NCBI GenBank assembly: GCA_019237115.1
Contig: JAFAHS010000172.1
Span: 1-33,774, forward strand
Length of the DNA stretch: 33,774 bases
Direction of reading: 5' to 3'
From: Deltaproteobacteria bacterium
Lineage (GTDB): Bacteria; Desulfobacterota; Binatia; Binatales; Binataceae
Shown: one piece after another, positions 26,321 through 33,774 of the stretch
How positions within the stretch are numbered: position 1 is the first letter of the stretch
How the letters are laid out: every line of letters starts with the position of its first letter
Notes under the pieces: generated by a model
What the model was told of the DNA's origin: nothing
What the model saw: the letters and a program-made list of their open reading frames with translations, nothing else
Database searches by the model: none
Program-made: the position numbers and the translations under genes

Positions 26321-26536
26321 GGGATCGACGTTCTCGACTGTCCTCGCTGTCACTCCCGCATGGAGCTCGTCGCCGCGATAGATGAGCCAGCGGTGATCGA
26401 TCGGATCCTCCTTCACCTCGGCTTTCCCGCCCGAGCGCCCCCCCGAGGCCGCCCCTGGCAGCCGCAGCGGGTGCTCCCATTCGATCCTCGCGACGGTCGG
26501 TTCGACGGGATCGACGAGCCCGCCGTCACCGAGTAG
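26321..26536 (+). mobile_element. C-terminal remnant of an IS91-type transposase
   Basis: Open after a TGA at 26318. It reads 'IDVLDCPRCHSRMELVAAID' and 'EPAVIDRILLHLGFPARAPP', matching the C-terminus that IS91-type transposases share: a 'CPRCxxRM' zinc-binding pair then 'AxIxDPAVxxrIL.HLGLP'. It ends at TAG 26534. The catalytic part (HUH nickase with two Tyr) is gone. IS91 elements move by rolling circle and often carry neighbouring DNA, which may be relevant to the surrounding scraps. Confidence 0.75.
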
Positions 26537-26711
26537 TTCCCGCCCGTCCCACGCTCCGCCACGCTACCGTGGCCAAGGTCGGTGATGGGACCGATCTGCG
26601 TCCAGCAGCGAACGGGAGCAGGCGCACTCACCAAGGAACGCGCCGGAGTTGACAGATAGGCGGCTATCGGCGGGCGATTGGGCGTGCTCGTGCGTGACCG
26701 CCCGAGCCGCG

Positions 26712-26897
26712 ATGAATAACGAAACACCTATGCACACTTTTTTAAGGGACCAGTGCACGGACAAGACGGCGTTCATCGGCGTCAACGACGTTGGGGCATG
26801 CCGCTATATCGGCTGCGACTCCAACAACCCGTGCCCCACGGGCACCTGCACCACCGAGACGAGCACCCGAGGGGCCACGATCAGTTTCTGCCAGTAG
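26712..26897 (+). CDS. Small cysteine-rich hypothetical protein or gene scrap
   Basis: 61 codons ('TDKTAFIGVNDVGACRYIGC' then 'DSNNPCPTGTCTTETSTRGA'), with five Cys after Met7 and a natural-looking composition. No Shine-Dalgarno before 26712; AAGGGA occurs only after the second Met. It could be the 3' end of a secreted Cys-rich protein whose front is lost. Function unknown. Confidence 0.35.
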   Translation: MNNETPMHTFLRDQCTDKTAFIGVNDVGACRYIGCDSNNPCPTGTCTTETSTRGATISFCQ

Positions 26898-27358
26898 AGG
26901 CCCCGGCCCCTTGGTGATCGCCGAAGCCATCGACTGATCGCCAGCGGCGGTTACGAACGGGTTTGGCGGGCAAAGCCAGTCAAGTGAACCCCGGAGAAGG
27001 CGTCTGCGGTGCTGCCTTCGGAGAACTGTCTTGGCGACCGCGTAACCTTCCTTCGATTGTGCTGACTTCTGTGGGAACTGTGGGTGCCACGACCTAGGCG
27101 AAGCTCGGCTGGCCTTAGCGTCTCGCCCGGCTACCGCCTGTCAGGCTCCCGGTAAGCAGCATCAGAAGCCGCTAACGTGCGCATTGTCATTTCCTGCTTT
27201 TGTGTGCCACAGCAGATTTTTCGTGCTAGGAGGTGTTCCAGCGAGGGTCAGTAGCCAATGGACTGGGGCTGTTGTTTACCTGTCGTTTTCCTCTCGCCTG
27301 CTCCGCTATTGCTTGCCGCTGACAAAGAGTTTCCGGAAGGGCGAGTGGAGAAGACCAA
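26898..27358. other. Gene-free upstream region of the winged-helix regulator
   Basis: I see no coding sequence with support and no clear palindrome. It should hold the promoter of the regulator pair. Confidence 0.3.
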
Positions 27359-30241
27359 ATGCTCCCGGGGATTTTCCGATTTGCGGACTTTGAGCTCGAC
27401 AGGAACGTCTACGAGCTGCGGCGCAAAGGCCATCCGCTGAAACTGGAACGTATTCCTCTCGACTTGCTTTTCCTGCTGATCGAGAAGCGTGGACAGCTCG
27501 TGACGCGCGAGGAGATTCTGCAGCGCCTCTGGGGTAAAGGGGTGTTCTTCGATGTTGACAATGCCATCAACTCTGCGGTGCGCAAGCTCCGCCGCGCGTT
27601 GGGCGACGACCCTGACGCGCCGCGATTTGTGGTCACCGTGCCAAGTAAGGGCTACCGGTTTGTAGCTGAAATCGATGACCTAAGCCCCAGCCCTCCGCGG
27701 CGTGCAAAAAAGGTCGGACGCGCTTCGAGTGGCCGTTTGACCCAAAGCCCAATGGCGGGCCGTCGACGGGAGATGGCTTTGTTGCAGAACGGACTTAGAG
27801 ATGCCGCTTCCGGGCACGGACAGGTGTTTCTAATCTCCGGCGAACCCGGCATCGGTAAGACGCGGCTCGCCGACGAGTTCGCGGCGGTGGCCGAGGCAAA
27901 GGGGTTAGCGGTCCGGCTCGGGCACTGTTTTCGGGAAGCCGTTCCTTTCCTGCCATTCGTCGAAATGCTCGAGAGGTTCGTCGATGGCATAGCAGAACCC
28001 GAGCAGTTGCGCCGGCAACTGGCGGAAGAGGCATCGGAGTTGGCGCGGCTGCTCCCAAAGTTGAGGCGCATTCTGCCCGATTTGCCACCCGCTCTGGATC
28101 TGCCGCCTCTCACCTCAGTCGCGCTCACCGCGTCCGCCACCATCCTGCAAGCGCGTCGTCATCTGTTCAATTGCTTCTTCGACTTCGTCGCACGAACCGC
28201 CGCTGAACAACCAACTGTGATGATCGTGGAAGACCTTCACTGGGCCGACGATTCCAGCTTGGCGCTGCTCGATCACCTTGCACAGAGAATCGCGGATCTT
28301 CCCTTGATGCTTCTTGGTACCTACCGTGATGCGGAAATCGACGTAACTCGCGGATTGGCCAAGACCCTGGAAGATCTACTCCGCGGGCGAATTGCCACTC
28401 GTTTGAAGCTCAAAGGGCTGCCGCGCGAGGACGTCGCGACCATGCTCAGTCGACTCAGTGGCAAATCAGCACCCGCCGAGGTGGTCGAAGAAATCTTCGC
28501 TGAAACCGAAGGAAACCCATTTTTCGTCGAGGAGCTGTTCCGTCATCTTGACGAAGAAAATCGGCTTTACAATTCGGCCGGCGAATTTCACTCCTCTCTC
28601 AAGATAGCCGAGTTGGAAGTGCCGGAAAGTGTGCGTCTGGTCGTAGCTCGTCGCCTGGAGCGCCTGGATGAACCTACCAGAAGGATGTTAGCAACCGCCG
28701 CTACCATCGGCCGTTTCTTCAGTTTCGAGTTGCTGGAGGCCGCGCGCGGGACCGACGGAGACTCCCTGATGGAGTGCATCGCGGAAGCCGAGCGGGCGGG
28801 CCTCGTTTACTCACTCACCGAGGCCCCCAAGGCCAGCTTTCAATTCTCTCACGAACTGGCCCGGCAAGCAGTGCTCAGTCGGTTATCGAGTGCCCTGCGG
28901 CAAAAGCTTCACCTCGAAGTCGCCGAGGCGATCGAACGAATCTACTCCATCAATCCGGAATCTCCCTACGCAGAGACCCTCGACGACTATGTCGCCGACC
29001 TGGCGCACCACTACAGTCGGGGTGGCAACCGAGAGAAAGCAATCCAATACCTGCAACTTGCCGCACAACAAGCTGCGCAACGATCCGCCAGCAGCGTGGC
29101 GATTGACCGACTCACGAATGCGTTGCGGATCTTGAAGAGTCTGCCGGAGACTGCGCAACGCGATCGTCAGGAGTTGATCCTGCAGATGATGCTCGGGCCG
29201 CTGTTAATCGCAACGAAGGGCAACGCTTCTCTCGAGGTCGAACAGACCTATCTCCGGGCACGAGAGCTAGCTCAGCAGCTGAATGCGGTGTCGCAGCAGT
29301 TCCCCTCATTATTTCAATTGCGGTCGGTGTATTTGGTGCGCGGAGAGCTGCTACGGGCTCACGAGTTGTCACAGCAACTTGCAAGCCTTGCCGAGAGTGA
29401 AAACGATACCGAACACCTGCTGGAAGGGCGCGTCGCGCTCGGCAACACCTTTTTTCTTCAGGGTGCACTGAGACAGGCGCACACTCAATTCGAGGAGGCC
29501 TTGGGAATCTACGACCAGAAACGGCATCGATCACACGCTTTCGTTTACGGATTCGATCCAGGCGTCTTCTGCTTGGCCAGGATAACCAGGACGCTGCAAG
29601 CCCTGGGTTATCTAGATCAGGCAGTGGAGAAAACGCGCGCCTTGCTCGCCTTGGCCAGAGAGGTCTCCCATCCGCTTAGTCTGGTGTTAGCTTTAATAGA
29701 TGCTTGCGAATTTTATCTTTTTTGCCGCGAAACCGATCCAGCGAACGAGCTAAGCGAGTGGGCGATGAGAGTCGCTGAGGAACAGAGATTGGCTAACTTG
29801 CTGGGCCAGGCAACTATTTACTCTGGGGCCACACTAGCCCAGAAGGGGCAGACCAGCGAGGGGATTTCTCGGATCCGGCAAGGACTTGCGGCCTGCCGGG
29901 CCACTGGTGCTGTGCTGTTCCGGCCCTTTTTCGTGAGCTTTCTCGCAGATGCTTATTTGAGAGCTGAACAGCTGACTGAGGGTCTCGCTGTCGTCGACGA
30001 GGCGCTGTCTTTAGTGAGCCAAACTCAAGAGTGCTGGATCGAGGCGGAACTGTGGCGCCTGAAGGGGGAGCTAGCGCGCCAAACTGGTTTGGAACGCCTG
30101 CCGGAGGTGAAAATTGCCTTCGTAAGGCGATCGCTGTCGCGCGTTCTCAGGAAGCCAAGTTCTGGGAACTGCGCGCGACGACCAGCCTCGCGCGCCTGCT
30201 ACGTGACACCAATCGCCGCGACGAGGGGCGGACGATGCTAG
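27359..30241 (+). CDS. Winged helix-AAA-TPR regulator, C-terminus frameshifted
   Basis: 960 residues as read. Residues 5-105 are an OmpR/PhoB-type winged helix ('FELDRNVYELRRKGHPLKLE', 'LVTREEILQRLWG', 'VRKLRRALGDD', 'VVTVPSKGYRFVAEI') of the receiver-less CadC-like kind. Then a STAND-type ATPase with Walker A GEPGIGKT (161-168) and Walker B 'VMIVEDLHWADD' (287-298), and TPR-like repeats from ~545. It should bind DNA when its ATPase/TPR part is switched; signal unknown. ATG 27359 has GGAGA 8 nt upstream. After about 30105 the frame diverges into an unrelated-looking tail, while the true end continues one frame over to 30327, so the product loses the conserved last ~75 residues. The cyclase gene follows 13 bp after the in-frame end; likely an operon. 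Confidence 0.9.
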   Translation: MLPGIFRFADFELDRNVYELRRKGHPLKLERIPLDLLFLLIEKRGQLVTREEILQRLWGKGVFFDVDNAINSAVRKLRRALGDDPDAPRFVVTVPSKGYRFVAEIDDLSPSPPRRAKKVGRASSGRLTQSPMAGRRREMALLQNGLRDAASGHGQVFLISGEPGIGKTRLADEFAAVAEAKGLAVRLGHCFREAVPFLPFVEMLERFVDGIAEPEQLRRQLAEEASELARLLPKLRRILPDLPPALDLPPLTSVALTASATILQARRHLFNCFFDFVARTAAEQPTVMIVEDLHWADDSSLALLDHLAQRIADLPLMLLGTYRDAEIDVTRGLAKTLEDLLRGRIATRLKLKGLPREDVATMLSRLSGKSAPAEVVEEIFAETEGNPFFVEELFRHLDEENRLYNSAGEFHSSLKIAELEVPESVRLVVARRLERLDEPTRRMLATAATIGRFFSFELLEAARGTDGDSLMECIAEAERAGLVYSLTEAPKASFQFSHELARQAVLSRLSSALRQKLHLEVAEAIERIYSINPESPYAETLDDYVADLAHHYSRGGNREKAIQYLQLAAQQAAQRSASSVAIDRLTNALRILKSLPETAQRDRQELILQMMLGPLLIATKGNASLEVEQTYLRARELAQQLNAVSQQFPSLFQLRSVYLVRGELLRAHELSQQLASLAESENDTEHLLEGRVALGNTFFLQGALRQAHTQFEEALGIYDQKRHRSHAFVYGFDPGVFCLARITRTLQALGYLDQAVEKTRALLALAREVSHPLSLVLALIDACEFYLFCRETDPANELSEWAMRVAEEQRLANLLGQATIYSGATLAQKGQTSEGISRIRQGLAACRATGAVLFRPFFVSFLADAYLRAEQLTEGLAVVDEALSLVSQTQECWIEAELWRLKGELARQTGLERLPEVKIAFVRRSLSRVLRKPSSGNCARRPASRACYVTPIAATRGGRC

Positions 30242-30327
30242 CGGAACTTTATGGCTGGTTCACCGAGGGCTTCGACACCGCCGACCTGAAGGACGCCAAG
30301 GCCCTGCTCGAGGAGCTGAGTGCGTAG
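30107..30327 (+). pseudogene. Out-of-frame 3' end of the winged-helix regulator
   Basis: Reads 'GENCLRKAIAVARSQEAKFW', 'TSLARLLRDTNRRDEGRTML', 'GWFTEGFDTADLKDAKALLE', ending 'ELSA' at 30327. The matching end of the cyclase gene shows it belongs to the preceding gene. A single-base change in 'CCGGAGGTGAAAATT' (about 30100-30112) would join the frames. A real mutation, a sequencing error, or frameshifting are all possible. Confidence 0.85.
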
Positions 30328-30340
30328 AGGGAATGGATAG

Positions 30341-33300
30341 ATGCTCTGCGCGAAATGCAAAACAGAAAACCCGGAGGGGCTGAAGTTTTGCAACGAGTGC
30401 GGCACCCCATTCAAAACGCCTTGCGCTTCATGCGGTTTCGAGAACGCCTCTGCCGCCAAATTCTGCGGGCAATGCGGAGCAGCGTTTGGAGCGCCCGCGG
30501 CAGCGGCTTCCGAAAAGAAATCCGACCAGACCCAGATTCGCCCGACAGACGCCCCCGCCGCTGAAAACCTCGATGGCGAGCGCAAGACCGTCACCGCGCT
30601 GTTTGCCGACATCAAGGGCTCGATGGACCTGATCGAGGACCTCGACCCCGAAGAGGCCCGGGCCATCGTCGATCCGGCACTCAAGCTGATGATGGAGTCG
30701 GTGCAGCGCTACGGCGGCTACGTCGCCCAATCCACCGGCGACGGCATCTTCGCGCTATTCGGTGCTCCCGTCGCTCACGAAGACCATCCGCAGCGCGCAC
30801 TGTTTGCGGCACTGCGAATGCAGGAGGAGCTCAGGCGTTATTCCAACCAGCTGCGCGAGCAAGGACGGGCGCCCCTATCGATTCGGGTCGGCGTTAACAC
30901 CGGTGAGGTTGTCGTCCGCACCATCACAACCGGCGAGGGCCACACGGAGTATCTACCAATCGGACACTCGACCAGTCTGGCCTCTCGCCTACAAGCGCTC
31001 GCTGCGCCCGGGGCGATCGCGATCAGCGACAGCGTACGCAAGCTGGTCGAGGGATACTTCGCCCTAAAGGCCCTAGGTCCGGCAAGAATCAAGGGCGTAA
31101 GCGAGCCGGTCCACATATCCGAGGTTACTGGTATTGGTCCGTTGCGCACGCGCATTCAGCGGGCGGCTAGTCTCGGCTACACGAAGTTCGTTGGGCGCGA
31201 GCGCGAGATAGAGACGCTCCAGAATGCAGCGGAGCTCGCCAAGCAGGGCCACGGGCAGATAGTCGCGGTAATGGCCGAACCGGGAGTGGGCAAGTCTCGG
31301 CTATTTTACGAGTTCAAAGTCAAGCGCCAGTCGGACTGGATGGTGCTGGAGGCTCCCTCGGTATCGCATGGCAGGGCATCGGCCTTTCTGCCGCTGATCG
31401 ATCTGCTCTGGGCCTATTTCAAAATCACCTTGGATGACAACGAACCTACCCGGCGCGAGAAAATAACGAGCCGGGTAGTAGCGCTGGATCGTTCGTCAGA
31501 GGACGCGCTGCCTTACCTGTTTGTACTGCTCGGTCTCGGCGGGGCTAACAATCCGATCATGGAGGTTGACCCACAAACCCGCAAGCGGCGTGTATTTGAT
31601 GCGATCAAGCGAGTCCTGCTGCGCGAGTCCCTCGATCAGCCGCTGATGGTCGTATTCGAGGACCTCCACTGGGTCGACGTGGAGACCCAGGCATTTCTGG
31701 ACCTGCTTGCCGACCGCATCGGTACCTCACGAATCCTGATGCTGGTGAGCTATCGACCCGAATATTCGCACCCGTGGAACGGCAAGACGTATTATACCCA
31801 GCTGCGCCTCGACCCGCTTGGACGCGAGAGTGCCGACGAGATGCTGGCGGCGCTGCTCGGCGACGGCCAAGACCTGGTGCCGCTCAAGCGCCTCATCATC
31901 GAAAAGACTGAGGGTAATCCGCTCTTCATGGAGGAGATCTACCAGGCGCTCATCGAGGAGGGCGCGATGGTGCGGGACGGGGCGGGCGTCAAACTTGTAA
32001 AGTCGCTCAACCAACTCAAGATCCCACCGACCGTTCAAGGAATTCTTGCCTCGCGTATCGACCGTCTGCCGGTGGGTGAAAAAGACTTCCTTCAGAAGTT
32101 GGCAGTGATCGGCAAGGAGTTTCCGTTCGCGCTGGCGCGAAAGGTCATCAACCGACCCGATGACGAATTAGATAAGATGCTCGACCACCTTCAACTTGCT
32201 GAATTCATTTACGAGCAGCCCGCCGCCGGCGAAGTCGAGTATACCTTCAAGCACGCCCTGACCCGCGACGTCGCATACAATTCAGTGCTGGTCGAACGGC
32301 GCAAAGTGCTCCACGAACGAATTGGCGCCGCCCTTGAGTCGCTCTACACCGTGAGCCTAGACGATCATCTGGCCGAACTGGCGCATCACTACGCGAGCAG
32401 CAGCGATGCCCGGAAGGCAGTTGAGTACCTGGGACGCGCAGCGGCGCAAGCAGGGCGCCGCACTGCCCACAATCAGGCAGTTACCTATGTAACGAGCGCC
32501 ATCGAGCGGTTGCGGGAGTGGCCCGCCGGTGCCGAGCGCACCCAAAAGGAAATTGCACTCCAACTCACCAAGGGTACCGCCGTGGAGGCAACGTTTAGCC
32601 AAGCGGCTCCAGAGGCAGAGAAAGCGTACTCGCGGGCGTACGAACTGTGCGGTGAGATCGATGACCAACCCCAACTCTTTCGCGTGATGTCAGGACTGTG
32701 GGCGGTCTATCACGTACAGGCCAAGTTTGAATCGGCACACGAACTGGCAGTGAAGCTCCTGGCTTTGGCTGAAAGTTTACCCTACTCATTGTTTCGGCTC
32801 GCGGCACACGAGGCATTGGGAGCGAGCCTGCTATGGATTGGGAACTTTGCGTCTGCTCGAGAACATCTGGAGCAAGGAAGCAGTTTTTACGATCCGCAGA
32901 AACGGCGTGCTAAGTCCTTTCGCTATATTCAGGACCCTGGGGTGGACTGCCTTGCCTTCACCGCGTTGACGCTGTGGTACCTGGGCTACCCCGACCAGGC
33001 TTGCAGGAAGATCGACGAGGCCATCGCACTGGCTCGAGAGCTTGCGCACACCTACACCCTTGGCTACGTCTTCGCCCATGCCGCTCACATTCAATATTTT
33101 TGTAGACGGGAACAGGCAGCGCGTGAATCGGCGGAGTGCGCAATTGAGATCTGCTCCAAGCACGGCTTCGCATTCTTTCTGGGGCTCGCAAAGGTTTATC
33201 GAGGATGGGCGTTGGCCCAGCAGGGACAGAACGAGGAGGGGATCGCCGAGATACTCCAAGGCTTTGATATCTACAGAACAACGAGTTCCGGGATAAATTG

Positions 33301-33721
33301 GCCTACGCATCTCATCCTCCTCGCCGAGACCCATGCGCGTATGGGACGGATCGCTGAAGGCCTAAAGGCGGTCCAGGAGGCGTTGACCGTAGTCGAGAAA
33401 ACTGGCGAGCGCTGGAATGAGGCAGAGGTGCATCGCCTCAAAGGGATATTAGAGCTGAGGCAGAAAGATTCACGCTTAAGAATTGAGATTGAGTCACCAG
33501 CCGAACAACACTTTAGGAAAGCCATCGGAGTGGCACGCAAACAGGGCGCGAAATCGTGGGAATTACGCGCCACCGCGAGTCTCGCGCGATTACTGCGCGA
33601 CACCAATCGCCGCGATGAAGCCCGTACAATGCTCTCCGAGATCTACAACTGGTTCACTGAGGGCTTCGACACCGCGGACCTGAAGGACGCCAAGGCGCTG
33701 CTGGATGAGCTGAGCGTTTAG
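30341..33721 (+). CDS. Zinc ribbon-class III adenylate cyclase-AAA-TPR signalling protein
   Basis: 1126 residues. Two zinc ribbons (Cys3/6/17/20 and Cys28/31/42/45), then a class III cyclase domain (~80-265) with both metal Asp residues (Asp90 in 'ALFADIKGS', Asp134 in 'QSTGDGIFALFG') and a retained transition-state Arg216. The Asn usually four residues before that Arg is Ser212, and the Lys of the 'KxxGD' block is Gln130. A STAND-type ATPase follows (Walker A AEPGVGKS 312-319, Walker B 'LMVVFEDLHWVD' 435-446), then TPR repeats. It would make cAMP in the cytosol when the ATPase/TPR sensor is engaged, or act as a scaffold if the substitutions kill catalysis. AGAGGGA precedes ATG 30341. Tandem paralogue of the gene upstream; same C-terminal ~100 residues. 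Confidence 0.94.
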   Translation: MLCAKCKTENPEGLKFCNECGTPFKTPCASCGFENASAAKFCGQCGAAFGAPAAAASEKKSDQTQIRPTDAPAAENLDGERKTVTALFADIKGSMDLIEDLDPEEARAIVDPALKLMMESVQRYGGYVAQSTGDGIFALFGAPVAHEDHPQRALFAALRMQEELRRYSNQLREQGRAPLSIRVGVNTGEVVVRTITTGEGHTEYLPIGHSTSLASRLQALAAPGAIAISDSVRKLVEGYFALKALGPARIKGVSEPVHISEVTGIGPLRTRIQRAASLGYTKFVGREREIETLQNAAELAKQGHGQIVAVMAEPGVGKSRLFYEFKVKRQSDWMVLEAPSVSHGRASAFLPLIDLLWAYFKITLDDNEPTRREKITSRVVALDRSSEDALPYLFVLLGLGGANNPIMEVDPQTRKRRVFDAIKRVLLRESLDQPLMVVFEDLHWVDVETQAFLDLLADRIGTSRILMLVSYRPEYSHPWNGKTYYTQLRLDPLGRESADEMLAALLGDGQDLVPLKRLIIEKTEGNPLFMEEIYQALIEEGAMVRDGAGVKLVKSLNQLKIPPTVQGILASRIDRLPVGEKDFLQKLAVIGKEFPFALARKVINRPDDELDKMLDHLQLAEFIYEQPAAGEVEYTFKHALTRDVAYNSVLVERRKVLHERIGAALESLYTVSLDDHLAELAHHYASSSDARKAVEYLGRAAAQAGRRTAHNQAVTYVTSAIERLREWPAGAERTQKEIALQLTKGTAVEATFSQAAPEAEKAYSRAYELCGEIDDQPQLFRVMSGLWAVYHVQAKFESAHELAVKLLALAESLPYSLFRLAAHEALGASLLWIGNFASAREHLEQGSSFYDPQKRRAKSFRYIQDPGVDCLAFTALTLWYLGYPDQACRKIDEAIALARELAHTYTLGYVFAHAAHIQYFCRREQAARESAECAIEICSKHGFAFFLGLAKVYRGWALAQQGQNEEGIAEILQGFDIYRTTSSGINWPTHLILLAETHARMGRIAEGLKAVQEALTVVEKTGERWNEAEVHRLKGILELRQKDSRLRIEIESPAEQHFRKAIGVARKQGAKSWELRATASLARLLRDTNRRDEARTMLSEIYNWFTEGFDTADLKDAKALLDELSV

Positions 33722-33774
33722 TTAACTGGGCGGACGAAGCGTTTACGATACCACTGACAGGGAGACGACACTTA

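Noticed and set aside
1..33774. CRISPR array, tRNA or rRNA genes
   Set aside because: No regularly spaced short repeats, no cloverleaf with a T-loop, and no rRNA-like stretch were seen on either strand; the only regular repeats are the coding SBBP units.

Overview
The window reads as a chromosomal accessory region of a moderately GC-rich, diderm soil or sediment bacterium. A TamB C-terminus implies an outer membrane. Large COG3899-type AAA/TPR regulators, SBBP beta-propeller and choice-of-anchor Q secreted proteins, and a 'VGLW' exported protein are a combination I associate with Acidobacteriota, Binatota-like lineages or related candidate phyla. No rRNA or tRNA is visible, so the taxonomy is inference only.

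Layout: 1-1332 is the 3' end of a tamB-like gene, closed by a hairpin. 1401-2637 has no convincing gene but contains nested stems. 2638-3771 (-) is an MscS-type channel. 3864-4725 (-) is a decayed Gfa-family gene followed by a decayed RepB-like primase gene. 5123-8404 is a stand-alone AAA/TPR ATPase regulator, then an exported protein (8525-9187) with a strong hairpin behind it. 9435-11710 is a zone of gene remnants: a broken O-methyltransferase, two more RepB-primase fragments, a scrap of a regulator tail, and an intact VapBC module between the two primase fragments. 12304-13320 is an exported protein of unknown function, 13652-14854 (-) a cytochrome P450, 15171-16244 the C-terminal half of a TraG/VirD4 coupling protein, and 16264-16865 (-) a MazEF module. 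A structured, gene-free stretch follows. 17580-19139 is an exported phosphoesterase (phospholipase C/acid phosphatase family). 19549-23131 (-) holds a probable two-gene unit of secreted repeat proteins. 23749-26897 mixes decayed genes (ABC ATPase, GST, IS91-type transposase tail) with an intact Asp-box beta-propeller protein. 27359-33721 holds two giant paralogous regulators: winged helix-AAA-TPR (frameshifted near its end) and zinc ribbon-adenylate cyclase-AAA-TPR.

The main themes are two. First, it is a graveyard of integrative or conjugative elements: three primase remnants, a headless coupling protein, an IS91 tail and two intact toxin-antitoxin modules. Second, it is a hot spot for large AAA/TPR signal-transduction proteins. 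The last ~55 codons of the two giant genes also occur as isolated scraps at 10339 and 19210. A shared palindrome (core AACAA-W-TTGTT) lies about 95-120 bp upstream of both small exported-protein genes and is a candidate common operator.

I see no complete, clearly undescribed defence or biosynthetic system. The most promising leads are the palindrome pair, the repeated regulator tail, and the structured non-coding stretches.
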